Source of the DNA: Physocladia obscura | Lineage: Eukaryota; Chytridiomycota; Chytridiomycetes; Chytridiales; Chytriomycetaceae | DNA: 15,206 nucleotides | Reading direction: 5' to 3' | NCBI GenBank assembly: GCA_027596945.1 | Contig: JADGJH010000700.1 | Location: forward strand, 1-15,206 | Part shown: one piece after another, positions 1 through 8,534 of the stretch | Numbering within the stretch: position 1 is the stretch's first letter | Layout: every line of letters starts with the position of its first letter | Program-made: the position numbers and the translations under genes | The notes under the pieces: model-generated | The model's database searches: none | Told to the model about the DNA's origin: nothing | Seen by the model: the letters and a program-made list of their open reading frames with translations, nothing else

Positions 1-320
1 TCAGGAGCTCCGAATTTATAGTTTTGGATTTGAAATAGAAATAAAGAAGTTTCCAGAAAGAGAAAAATAAAGAAAAACAGCGAAAAATGAAGAAATAAGA
101 AAATAAAGTAAAAAATTGAATAAAAGGAAAAATAATTAAAAAATTGATAAAATAATGATAAAAGAATAATATGGAAGTAAAATGAAGTCTTGGTTGTGCT
201 TGGTTGTTGTGTTGGTGTTGATATTTGAAGAATTTTCAGAATGGAATTTGAAATTTGAAAAATGTGGATAAGTATTGATTTGTTACCATATCACTCAAAA
301 ATACTTATTTTGTTACACAT
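1..320. other. AT-rich non-coding stretch, purine-rich start
   Basis: No coding region is supported here. Positions about 40-180 are a purine-rich, A-dominated low-complexity tract made of variants of AAATAAAGAA. The text around 10-28 (GAATTTATAG context) loosely resembles the text around 3208-3226 (GAATTTACAG context), and both are followed by A-rich sequence. They could be the ends of two diverged LTR copies flanking the gag/protease relic, but the match is too short to call LTRs. Only two CpGs occur in this stretch. Confidence 0.4.
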
Positions 321-327
321 CATATCA

Positions 328-411
328 GTCTTGGTAGGCCAATGGTAAAGGCACTGTTTTACTGTTTTAGTGAATGATCTGGGGTCAATCTCCATGCCAA
401 CCATTCTTTTT
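328..411 (+). other. tRNA-like sequence with Pol III promoter-like boxes (tRNA pseudogene or SINE head)
   Basis: Positions 335-345 read TAGGCCAATGG, close to the eukaryotic A-box (TRGCNNARYGG). Positions 382-392 read GGGTCAATCTC, a B-box variant. A D-arm can be drawn (GCC 338-340 with GGC 350-352). A T-arm can also be drawn (TGGG 380-383, 7-nt loop, TCCA 391-394). TTGGTA (331-336) pairs with TGCCAA (395-400), the sequence continues into CCA, and a run of five T at 407-411 would suit a Pol III terminator. The anticodon arm is abnormal: CACTG 352-356 pairs with TAGTG 368-372 around an 11-nt loop. The acceptor register is also shifted, so this is not a functional tRNA as read. It may be a decayed tRNA gene or a tRNA-derived SINE head. 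Confidence 0.35.
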
Positions 412-548
412 CTTCTGGTTTACTGTTCTCAGTATTTCTTTTTTTTATAATAACTCTTAGAGTGGCTATATTATACCAGGAAGGCATATAAAGACTTTTA
501 AGTATACAGGATACAACAAGCACTGCCTTGGTTTGAATGAGCCCTGTT

Positions 549-1060
549 TCAAATAAGACAACAATCTGTCAACCATACATAAAAGTACAGCTTGTGCAGT
601 TGACATAGGTAAATCATTATGAATCTCATGCTTTTTAGTCTTATTGTCAAGTAAGTCAAATGGTAGGGATAGTAGTTGAGTCTTCCAGAGGCATTGTGGA
701 AAAGCATCTTATTGCACTTGCTTTTCTTAGTTGCTGTTCCAGAAGATCCCAGGTAGGTTGCTGGCAAATCTAATTGAACACTACCAGAATAAGTTTTTCA
801 CAAGAAAATTTGGTTATGCATTCATGAAGCTGGCATTAGCTCCTGGGTCAATAAGTATTTCAGCTGGTTGGTTTTCTATGAAACCATTAATTGTGAAAAA
901 AGATAATTGTGAAGTTAGTTGTTCCATGTGGTGCAAACAAAGAGATAGTAAGCCCATTGATAAGTCTGTTGCTTTTGCTGATAGGGGTAGTTTTGACGTT
1001 GTCAATGTGCTTAGTGTGCTGAAAGTTTCCAGGATTGGTTTATTCATTGTTGTTATTTGA
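549..1060 (-). pseudogene. Retropepsin relic of a Ty3-type retrotransposon
   Basis: On the minus strand the frame ending near 814 contains ILIDPGANASFMNA, a decayed retropepsin active site (usual form LIDSGA-x-x-x-FI) with Asp kept and Ser replaced by Pro. After a frame change, the frame ending at 549 continues as expected for the rest of the domain, finishing with YLCQLHKLYFYVWLTDC. This resembles the closing segment usually written F-x-V-x-x-L-x-x-x-D-V-I-L-G-M-x-W-L. The piece follows directly on the gag and zinc-knuckle relic at higher coordinates, which is the expected gag-protease order. Frame breaks and the lost catalytic context show it is dead. No reverse transcriptase follows before the window start, so pol is deleted or unrecognisable. 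Confidence 0.65.
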
Positions 1061-1079
1061 ATAATTTCTGTTACTTTTA

Positions 1080-1375
1080 TTAGAGGTTTTGTTGTAATTA
1101 TTGTTGTTTGGGTACTGTTGTTGTGCTTTTCTGCATTGATTGCATGTAGTTCGTGAGTCTGCAGAATTTACACCCACTGTTCTTCCAGTATGTCCTTTGT
1201 TCCTCTTCTGAGAGATGTGGAAAGAATTGTTTGCTAAACAGATCCATCAGTTGTGATCCATTGTTGTGGTAATTGTGAAAGTTTGGGGTTGAAAATTTTT
1301 GTGAAGGAAAATTTTGACCTTGTTTTGTGCCATTTTGCTGTGGAGTAGGCCTCCCTTTATTTCTTCATCAATAAA
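1080..1375 (-). pseudogene. Ty3-type gag C-terminus with decayed zinc knuckle
   Basis: The minus strand reads a Gln/Asn/Pro-rich gag tail (GRPTPQQNGTKQG, then QKFSTPNFHNYHNN). This is followed by LFSKQFFPHLSEEEQ and then SGCKFCRLTNYMQ. The last segment has the first two cysteines (C-x2-C) and the following Arg of a CCHC knuckle. The Gly-His pair appears to have become Asn-Tyr, as expected from C-to-T or G-to-A changes. An L-S-x-E-E-x-x-x-Y/L-x-K-x-x-x-C-x-x-C-x-x-x-G-H arrangement is common in gags of fungal and plant Ty3 elements. It lies immediately upstream (in minus-strand sense) of the retropepsin relic. Confidence 0.65.
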
Positions 1376-2290
1376 AAATTATCCAGGCATTTTGCTTCCA
1401 TTTGAAGTTTAGTTACATCATCTTTGATGTTGAATAAGTTGAAGATGCAGCTTAAGCCCCTGAAGATACTTAATGCAAAGATATCTGTCTTTATTAAAAT
1501 TCCATGACCAGTGGCAACAATCTGGAATAATTCAGTGCCAAATATAATTAGTCCATTCATTCTCTGTGTACAATAATTAGGAGTTGAAATACAAAGCTTT
1601 CATTAAAGATTTGGAATTCAAGTTCTAATCATAACTGAGATGCCCTAACAACTGACAGAGGCCATGCACAGTGATCACTATCCTGAAATAATGTGTAAAG
1701 ATAATGAAGTACACAAGAAGCATTATACACAATATTTCTGTATGTTTTTCAGCTGCCTTATTAAACAGCTTTTCTCTATCATTGAGTACTTTGATATATA
1801 CATATAGTGACTCTCTAAGGACTTGTCATGCATACATGAGACCTCAGCTTGTGTAGATAACAAAAGCAACATTGTAATAATAAAAGAGATGAATAAAGCT
1901 GTACTTTTGGCCAAAGGCACTATTGGCACAACAGCTCACTGCTGTAGTGGTACTCTGTGCAATGTGCCACAATGAGCTGTAAAGATAGAACTATTTTTAT
2001 TGCTCATTCACAATTGATGCTAAGAGATGCTGGAAACCTAGAAATGGCTCTGTATTAATTCAATGCACTTGTGACAACATATTGTATGTTTCACAAGTGA
2101 TGGGTTGATAGGCAAGTTTTTCTAAGTGCTCTAACTTTGAAAATTTGCATAGAAAAATGGAAAAATGGTTCCACCTACCAGGATTTTGATTAAAGACACC
2201 TCTGGTATCACCCAAAGTGACAAATAGAGCATTTTTCACTTATTTATGATATCAGGTGACCAATCAAGCCACCAAGACACTGGAAAATGT
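1376..2290. other. Stretch interrupting the gag relic; mostly unassigned
   Basis: Gag-like minus-strand text runs to about 1560 (including KLQMEAKCLDNFLLMKK) and resumes near 2300. The roughly 700 nt between gives no gag-like frame. Inside it are a tRNA-like sequence (1604-1662, minus) and an odd set of short inverted blocks at 1925-1980. No CpG was seen between 1151 and 2360. The stretch may be a nested insertion, or a diverged part of the gag. Confidence 0.3.
1604..1662 (-). other. tRNA-like sequence, truncated (tRNA pseudogene or SINE head)
   Basis: Read on the minus strand, the segment GTCAGTTGTTAGGGCATCTC matches a tRNA D-arm (consensus CTCAGTTGGTAGAGCA). It runs directly into an anticodon-arm-like TCTCA-GTTATGA-TTAGA, with a 7-nt loop, U at the position-33 equivalent and three end pairs of the stem. 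After a few bases it reads CTTGAATTCC, which could be a B-box (GGTTCGAATCC) that lost CpG and some bases. Acceptor and T stems cannot be drawn. The head-to-D-loop-to-anticodon order and spacing are the main support. Confidence 0.4.
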
Positions 2291-2299
2291 ATAAAAACT

Positions 2300-3060
2300 G
2301 TTGGTTTCTTTTCTGAAATAGTCTCAACAAATAAATAAAATTATATCATCTCTAAAGCCCCGTGTTACACATGGCAAATCAACAGTCTTTGATATTGATA
2401 CTTTCAGAGTGGATTGCAGATAGTAGATTATTAAATTCCTGTGAATATATTGTTGCAGATCTTGTTTGCATTAGAGAATCCATACCTGCAACCAAGCTTG
2501 ATAATTTTTCCAAGTCATGTTTCTATGCTGGTTTTCTGGTAAATGTTTCCAGCATATACACACATGTTCTGTGAGTCCAGTAGTAATCTAGGTTGTGTGG
2601 TGCGGCTGTTGTGGTAAGTTGACTCAGCACTGTCTGAAAGAAATTCATGTAATTGGGCTTGTTCTTCACATCTAAATAAGTAATTGTAAATGATTTTTTG
2701 AGTTTCATGTGCTGGCTTGGTTTGAGTGTTGCCATTGAATTCTGGTGGCCTTATTGAGGAGATTTTGCAAAGTGGTAAGTTGCATGTATTAGGAGGGATC
2801 AGTGAAGAATTTTCTTGAGAAAACCTATTTGAAGTTCAGCTTGTAAACTGTTGTTATTAATGCTGAGTCTTTCAACTGTTTCTCTAAATTCCTGCATTTC
2901 TTTTAGAATAGAGTTAGTTATCTGGCTTGCAGATTTGAAGTACTTGAGCCTGCATAGTCTATGTTGTCTGGAACAGCAAAGATGTTTGGTCTTGACATTG
3001 ATGAAGAGAGTGGTTTGTTGTTTTTCTGGTGCTACCAACATGTGAGAGAATCAAGTAGTT
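2300..3060 (-). pseudogene. Ty3-type gag N-terminal and capsid relic
   Basis: Minus-strand frames carry successive gag-like blocks. First, in translation order, comes a coiled N-terminus (SILKEMQEFRETVERLSINN; frame 2799-3041). Next is ISSIRPPEFNGNTQTKPAH at about 2690-2760, the typical P-x-F-x-G-x opening of the retrotransposon gag domain. Then QAQLHEFLSDSAEST follows, and finally QTRSATIYSQEFNNLLSAI near 2410-2480, matching the family pattern S-V-x-x-Y-x-x-x-F-x-x-L. The blocks lie in different frames with stops between them, so the gene is dead. The zinc-knuckle part and the protease follow at lower coordinates on the same strand. Confidence 0.6.
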
Positions 3061-3465
3061 CCAAGTGGGCAAAGTTAACTTGGGGCAGCAAAGCAAAGAA
3101 TTATCTTGAAGCTGTGTCTTACAGAGCAAAGTTTTCCTTTTAGTGTTAAAGCAAAGCAAAGTTGAAGTTGTTAATAAAGAATTCTCTGTATATTTCAATT
3201 TCAATAACTCTGAATTTACAGTGTTTCAAGATTTTTTCTGAAACAAAATGAAATAGAATTTTTAGGCAGTGCAAGTAAAAAGAATTGTAAAATGGAAAAG
3301 GAATTGTGGCTGACAAATAAAAAAATAATAAGTGAAAATAAAAAGATAATAGGATAATAAATAAAAATATATTAGTGATAAATTTGAATTGAAACTACAG
3401 AAAATTATTCAGGTTCCATAACATTTACATGTCATGGAAACTGACTACACAACACTCCTAAGTCT
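3060..3465. other. A-rich spacer between two relics, possible LTR remnant
   Basis: No gene is supported. Positions about 3240-3400 are A-rich low-complexity sequence (AAATAAAAAAATAATAAG and similar). It lies just upstream, in element sense, of the minus-strand gag relic, where a 5' LTR would be expected, and around 3208-3226 it shares a short similarity with the window start. No CpG is present. An LTR origin is a guess. Confidence 0.25.
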
Positions 3466-4410
3466 TTAACTCAAAAACCAAGAGTAAATATCAAATGAAT
3501 TCTGATTTTGGACATTTTGAAGAGCATCACATGCCATATTGTTGAATTGCATTTGAGAAGCAGTTCTAGGATCACAAATCACTGTATACAAGGTTTCCAG
3601 AGTAGTAAGTATAGAATCAACTTGTTGTTTCATTTCTTGGAAAGATCTTTTTAACGCAGTTGTTAAAATTGTTACTTGAGTATGCATCAGTCTGTTTTCA
3701 TTCATAGCATTTTCAAAGCATCTTTTTTGAGTTTCCTGAATTTCTGGTAGCCTTTATTGACCAGATAGTAGAAAGTAGTTGATTAAATGCCAAGCCAGAG
3801 GCTCTTGAATTCTGCAATTATGCTCATGCACATTCCCACTTGCCAACTCTGTTGTCCACAACTGTCAATGAATGTTCATTCCACTGAAATGATTCTGATG
3901 CATGCTCTTCAAACAATCAACAATAGCTTGAATTGATGAATGTGTTTGCCCACTTGCACAGTCAGCTTCTACAAGATCAATGAATGATTTTTTTACTTCT
4001 TTGACATACTTAAAGAATTCATACTGATTGAATAGCAGTAGATCATCATAGCAATGCACTTATTTGTAAGAACAGTGAAAATTTTCTTTGAGTTGATAGC
4101 CAAGACTTTGTGGAAGCAATTTCTGGTGTTCTTTCAAAACTACAAATAAATCAATGTTTGCTATATCAGTAGACTCCTTACTAGACTATTCATATGTTGA
4201 GGTACCAGTATTTGATAAATTTACTTTGATTCCTTGTTTGCAGTGTAGTCTAATAGTGTGTTTCAAACTTTTGAACATAAGTTATTGACTGAGCATTGAA
4301 GCGTGAAACTTGGCAGTTCAATACTTTTCCCTTGCCCCTTAAACTCACAAATGTACACTGTCTCAATGAGCAGTTAATGTTCAATATCTTCATTAATTGT
4401 CACAGATTCA
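3466..4410 (-). pseudogene. Unrecognised decayed protein-coding region, about 300 codons
   Basis: A minus-strand reading, broken by a few stops and frame changes, stays protein-like over nearly 950 nt. It begins near 4410 (TINEDIEH, then ETVYICEFKGQGKSIELPSF). It continues through NLSNTGTSTYE and VVLKEHQKLLPQSLGYQLKE, then YEFFKYVKEVKKSFIDLVEA. It ends in a helical Gln/Leu-rich segment (TALKRSFQEMKQQVDSILTT) and YSWFLS before the stop at 3466. I do not recognise the family. It is in the same CpG-free territory as the retrotransposon relics and on the same strand as the gag/protease piece, so a mobile-element protein is likelier than a host gene. Confidence 0.4.
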
Positions 4411-4826
4411 GTCTGTTACAGCCCTGATTGAGCACTGGAACGTCCATGCTGATTATGCTGTTGCAATTTCTTCCAAAGTTTCTACTGTCATTATTTCCTG
4501 CTTCAGTTATTTCATGCTCCAAATTGTGCCATTTTCAATCACTTCATTTTCTATTCTACACCTACATGAGTAAATATGTTCTGTTATTGTTTTAACATTT
4601 TGGTGATGGTAGGGTAAGATATGTGAAATAAAGATCTGGTTGCTATTTCAATTTGAGACAGAAAATATATCAAGAATTAATATGAGGTTTTCTCTTTATT
4701 CTCGATGACTTTCGGCGAAGATAATATTATTTTTAAGAAAAACAACAAATTTTTTAATGCAAAGATTTGAATGAAGAACATTAAGGAAAAGAAACAAAAC
4801 AAAAATAGAAAGGAGAAAAGAACACA
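4411..4826. other. Spacer downstream of the SKT5-like gene
   Basis: No intact gene is seen. The left part (to about 4640) may extend the decayed minus-strand coding region (fragment EIMTVETLEEIATA). CpG reappears at about 4703-4716, marking the edge of the gene island. The part from there to 4826 is the likely 3' untranslated region of the minus-strand SKT5-like gene. It is T-rich on the mRNA strand, without a clear AATAAA. Confidence 0.4.
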
Positions 4827-5937
4827 TCACATGACAGTACAATCATTAGCATTTGAACCCTCTTTCCTCCAGTTTCCAGATCGACTTTTTTCTTGGGCTG
4901 ATCCTGAGGACCCTTTCAACTCCTTTAATCTCTGCACAGCTCTCTTGTTGTTCTGCGCAGCTGCACGCATATACCACTTCCGCGCTTCCTCAACATCTGC
5001 TCGAACTCCAACACCATGCTCAGAATAATATCCAACGGCATATTCAGCTTTGGCAAGCCCCTTGTCTGCAGCTTTTCGGGCCCACAAATACGCTTCTGTA
5101 TCTGACTGCTTCAAAACATTGTCAGCTCCAGTTAGGTACCAGCCGGAAAGTGCGAGTTCAGCTTCTGGATCACCCTGCTCTGCTGACCTCGTGTACCATG
5201 CAATTGACCGTCTCGGATCTATTGGTAGGTCAAGAAGGCCATACTCATAGCAAACTCCAAGTTTGTATTGGGATGGGGAGTACCCAAGCTGCGCACCACG
5301 GCGATACAAATCATGGGCATATGCCGGATCCTGAAAGGCACAATAAAAAACCATTAAGCGATCTGGGAAAAGCATATAAAATTATTAAGGGGGTAGAGGT
5401 TTTAAGGGTTACCGGAATAACGAGGCCATTTGTTTCTCCCTTTCCTTCATACAACTGAGCAAGTTCGTGCAGAGCATGTGGCGTTGTTTCATCAGCTTGA
5501 CTTCCAGCCCTTTTCAACCACGTAATACCTTCCCTGGGATTCTTTGGCTGGTTCAACAGTCCGTTCAAAAGAATCATGCCAAGTTTATACATTGCGGCAG
5601 TATCTCCAAGCGCTGCACTCTTGCGATAAAACTGCACACTACGCGAATAGTCTTTTTTTGTTCCTGCTCCGACTTCATAGCACACGGCCGCACGATATGC
5701 TGCAGCTGCATGATTTTGCTTTGACGCTTGAACGTATAACGTAAAGGCGCGGTCGTGGTCCACATTCAGCCCAATTGATCCATTGCCGTAGCATTCTGCC
5801 AAGAAAAACATGGCTTCAGGATACGCAGCACCACGCCCACTTTCTGATTTTGAAAGCTTTTTTACCCACTTCAAGCCTTCCGCGTACAGGATTTCCTGAT
5901 TCTTTTTCGCCTTTTTTGGATCAGGATCTGAATCCAT
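4827..5937 (-). CDS. SKT5: SKT5/CHS4-like chitin synthase regulator, Sel1-repeat protein
   Basis: Exon 1 is 5937-5413 and exon 2 is 5330-4827, joined in phase 0 to give 342 aa. The protein is about seven Sel1-like repeats of 36-40 residues, spanning roughly residues 35-310. Hallmarks of the fungal Skt5/Chs4 family are visible: EAMFFLAECYGNGS, AVCYEVGAGTKKDYSRS, YKLGMILLNGLL, DPRRSIAWYTRSAEQGDPEA, GWYLTGADNVLKQSDTEAY and KAEYAVGYYSEHGVGV. The last four residues are CTVM, a CaaX prenylation box; yeast Chs4 also ends in a CaaX box. Family members recruit and activate chitin synthase at the plasma membrane and bud neck or septum. The protein is short because the long low-complexity N-terminus of yeast homologues is missing. 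ATG 5937 has an in-frame stop a few codons upstream and a TATA-like box about 105 nt upstream, so the short form is probably real. Confidence 0.88.
5331..5412 (-). other. Intron of the SKT5-like gene (82 nt)
   Basis: On the minus strand the donor is CCG|GTAACC and the acceptor is GCCTTTCAG|GAT, with a pyrimidine-rich run before the AG and a branch-like CTTAAT about 30 nt upstream. Removing it joins ...GLVIP to DPAYAHDLYRRGAQLGY, restoring a continuous Sel1 repeat that matches the family. Unspliced reading would leave the conserved repeat. Confidence 0.85.
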
Positions 5938-5948
5938 TGCAGCTAAGA

Positions 5949-6050
5949 AAACCGAATTTTTTTTTTAAAAGTTTTCGAAGGAAAAAAAAAACAAAGGAAA
6001 AAAAAAAAAAAAAACAATTAATTATGAAGCGGAAATGAATTATATATAAT
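5949..6050 (-). promoter_or_regulatory. Promoter/leader of the SKT5-like gene: TATA-like box and poly(dA:dT) tracts
   Basis: TATATATAA at 6041-6049 (minus strand ATTATATATA) lies about 105 nt upstream of the ATG. Between it and the start are homopolymer tracts: A17 at 5998-6014, A10 at 5982-5991 and T10 at 5957-5966. Rigid poly(dA:dT) tracts commonly keep nucleosomes off fungal promoters. CpGs continue to about 6105, so the island includes this segment. The assignment rests on position and composition. Confidence 0.45.
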
Positions 6051-6109
6051 CACGCCATTTTCTCATCAGCCCTGTAATACTTGCTTGCTCTCTTGCATAA
6101 CACACGTTT

Positions 6110-7700
6110 TTTATGGGATAAAAATTAATTTTTTAAATAATGATGGTAAAACTGACCAATGAATGATATAGTTGCTCCATTCCCCTAGATTTCAACAAAG
6201 TAGAAAATCCAGAATCACTTTTTAGCACCACAAGGATTATCTTTTTCCATAGCGCATTTTTACTTTGCAAATTTTGACTGCACAAAGTTTTCCATGATGA
6301 TTGATGAATCAGTTGGGACATCTTTCATAATTTTTGCAAATTTTGTCACTTGGTTAAAGTCCATTTTAATATTCTGTCATTGAATGTCACTCAATCAAAT
6401 CATTTTCACAACCTCTTTTTCTTTTCTGAGATACTAAAATTTCTGGAACTACTGGATTTGAAATTGCTGGTGATATTCCTTTTTTTTGCATCACAATTGT
6501 TCTTGGCCATCTTATTGAAACAATAAATGATAATGTACAAATATTTTGGATCTCATCATCACACTTTAATTCCTGTTGAATAGCTCAAAATCTGTAAACA
6601 ACGTGGTTTCAGTCATTAACTACATGAAAAACATCTGGCATACCCTTCAAGTTCATAGATGTCTTTTACCAACAAATTAAAGAGTCAACATTAATAACAA
6701 CAAACTAAACCAGGTTAATCTATCAATGCAAGAAGCAGCTCCAAGAGTTGAACAATAGCAGTAAAATCTGAAATAAATTGGTAATAGTAGCCGAGGAACA
6801 GGTGTAAGGTTTCTACTGCCAGGCACTATTTCCAAGACAACAGGAGTAAAAAAATGATGGGTCAACACTAACTGAATCAACAAAGATTGATATCCTAACA
6901 AGAATTAAATCCCTGGAAGAAGTCAATGAATAATTATAAAATTAATTGAGGGAATGGGATTCATTAACATCAGATGCATCAACATGGGATCCAAATTTAT
7001 ATCATGTTGACATGCTGTAAGTAAAATCTCTGACTTTTTTGAAAATTCAAAGCTTCAAGCAATATGAGTCTTTTTTTGATTGAGGTAAAAAATTCTATTG
7101 GAGCAAAGAAGCCATATGTGATTATACATTTGAGGAAGGAAATTAGGGGGTTTTCTTTTTATTTTATTTTATTTAAATTTTATTTTTATTGGTTTTTGTT
7201 GTTATTATCTTGTGTTTGTACTATCTTCTTGACAGTATTGCTCTCAAAAATATTAGGATCTATTTGAGCTATTTTAACAATTTGCATCTGAAAAACAGGC
7301 ATGTGCTGAATCTTCATTAATAGACATGCATGCTTCAAAAATTTTGCATTGTTGATCCATATGGATTAGTTGCTCTTTATTTCTTTGCAAATAATATTTG
7401 GCATAGTAAAAGTTCTGTTCAATCTGTGTAAGAAATTTTTTTTAATCACCACTTAACAAAACGTTGCTTTGCTGCCATTTGCACATTTTGACCTTTCAAG
7501 CATGCCCAAATAGTGTAGCAAAGAAGTGAATCTGGATGCTGATGTGAGCCCATCATAAATGGGACTAAGCAGGAGACTGGTATTTTTCAGCAGTATTTTC
7601 AAGTTTGTGAAAAATGCTTGTCTCATTCCTTTTGAAATTGGCTGAAAAAAAAATAAAAATCAGATTTCATTTATACTGATAAATTCAGATACTCAGTTGA
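6110..7700 (-). pseudogene. Unrecognised decayed coding fragments in CpG-poor DNA
   Basis: Minus-strand fragments look protein-like but lie in changing frames. Near 7440-7650 there is MGSHQHPDSLLCY, then CLKGQNVQMAAKQRFVKW. At about 7275-7440 an ATG-less frame of roughly 55 codons includes KKFLTQIEQNFYYAKYYLQR, NKEQLIHMDQQCKIFEACM and SDANC. Near 6400-6520 there is MAKNNCDAKK, which shifts frame in an A8 run into SPAISNPVVPEILVSQKRKR. Near 6260-6355 there is MDFNQVTKFAKIMKDVPTDS, then MENFVQSKFAK. They may derive from one mobile-element gene or several; no family motif is recognised. Positions 7156-7190 are a TTTTA-type low-complexity run. Only three CpGs lie between 6120 and 7700. Confidence 0.35.
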
Positions 7701-7884
7701 ATACGTGAATTTGTTTTTGCTTTACACTCAGAGCCATGCTGACAGCATTCAAGTTGACATTCATGTTGCCATCACCTGTATCCAGGCAGCACCAGTAAGA
7801 TTTTGGCATTTTTGTCCATGCTACCTTTGCACTGGACTTTTTCCTTGCCTTCTTGTCCCGTTGCTACTAATCTTTTCCCTGCAC

Positions 7885-7890
7885 TTTATT
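7885..7890 (-). terminator. AATAAA polyadenylation signal of the F-box-like gene
   Basis: TTTATT on the plus strand gives AATAAA on the minus strand, 36-41 nt beyond the stop codon of the gene ending at 7926, a normal distance for a 3' end signal. Confidence 0.5.
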
Positions 7891-7925
7891 AAAAGTATTT
7901 ACACTATTCAAAATCTATTCAAATT

Positions 7926-8534
7926 CTAAACAACCACAAACGGTGCTATATTATACCCCGACAACATCTGCGACAACTCAGGTATATTATGCACATTTGC
8001 GAGGAGTTCTGCCCTTTGCAGCAGCCGAGGGTCGTTTGCTATGTGTGGATGGTGCGTTAAAGCGAGCCCAAAGACATATGTGACACGTTCTTTCCAGTGT
8101 ACTTCCTTATTGCGCTTGTAGAACCGTGGCGAAATATTTAGTACCACCGGATACGCACACAATGCACACGCGTACGGCGTGGGGAGCCTATCAAGAATTA
8201 ACTTTCGAAGTCCGACAGCGACAAAAAAACTATTATAATACCTTAACCAGCTCCGCCAGTCCATCGAGTTGTAGTTGATCAACACATAGTCTTTAACATG
8301 TATGGCCGCTGCGTGAAAATCATGAAGAATAGCCGTGTCAAATAGCCCTTTTCGGAGCAATGCCAGTCCCAACAGCATTTCGTTGATGGGAAGAAATCGC
8401 ACAATCTCAATTATCACTTCATACGGCAAATTCGCAATGCTGCGCGGCTGCTTCTTTGTCGTCAAAGTCGTCTCGCTCCCATTCTTGACATTGTTCTTTT
8501 TTTGTCTCCAGATCACACGTGCGAACATTCTCAT
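7926..8534 (-). CDS. Small F-box-like protein, possible SCF adaptor
   Basis: The start is the ATG at 8534, giving 202 aa. The frame stays open upstream to a TTG, which is not a credible eukaryotic start. A second ATG lies at 8528. Residues about 33-70 (IANLPYEVIIEIVRFLPINE, then LLGLALLRKGLF) resemble an F-box, with the usual L-P-x-E-x-x-x-x-I-x-x-x-L-P opening. If so, the protein would bind Skp1 and present a substrate to an SCF ubiquitin ligase; that role is inferred. The N-terminal 30 residues are basic. The C-terminal two thirds have no recognised repeats; they contain a short Cys pair (CALC, in the segment PTPYACALCAYPVV) and aromatic-rich segments. CpG is frequent across the gene and drops at both ends, matching the two confident genes. 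No intron is needed. Confidence 0.6.
   Translation of the reverse strand: MRMFARVIWRQKKNNVKNGSETTLTTKKQPRSIANLPYEVIIEIVRFLPINEMLLGLALLRKGLFDTAILHDFHAAAIHVKDYVLINYNSMDWRSWLRYYNSFFVAVGLRKLILDRLPTPYACALCAYPVVLNISPRFYKRNKEVHWKERVTYVFGLALTHHPHIANDPRLLQRAELLANVHNIPELSQMLSGYNIAPFVVV

Noticed and set aside
301..420. Reading 301-420 (minus) as a continuation of pol after the retropepsin
   Set aside because: A short protein-like stretch exists (near 340-415) but shows no reverse transcriptase motif, and the plus-strand tRNA-like structure explains the stretch better.
4853..5458. A 201-codon open frame on the plus strand
   Set aside because: It is antisense to the SKT5-like gene, crosses its intron, and shows no family motif; the minus-strand reading has conserved Sel1 repeats.
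7064..7267. Plus-strand 67-codon frame rich in Phe/Leu/Tyr
   Set aside because: It is produced by the T-rich low-complexity tract at 7156-7190; the membrane-like look is compositional.
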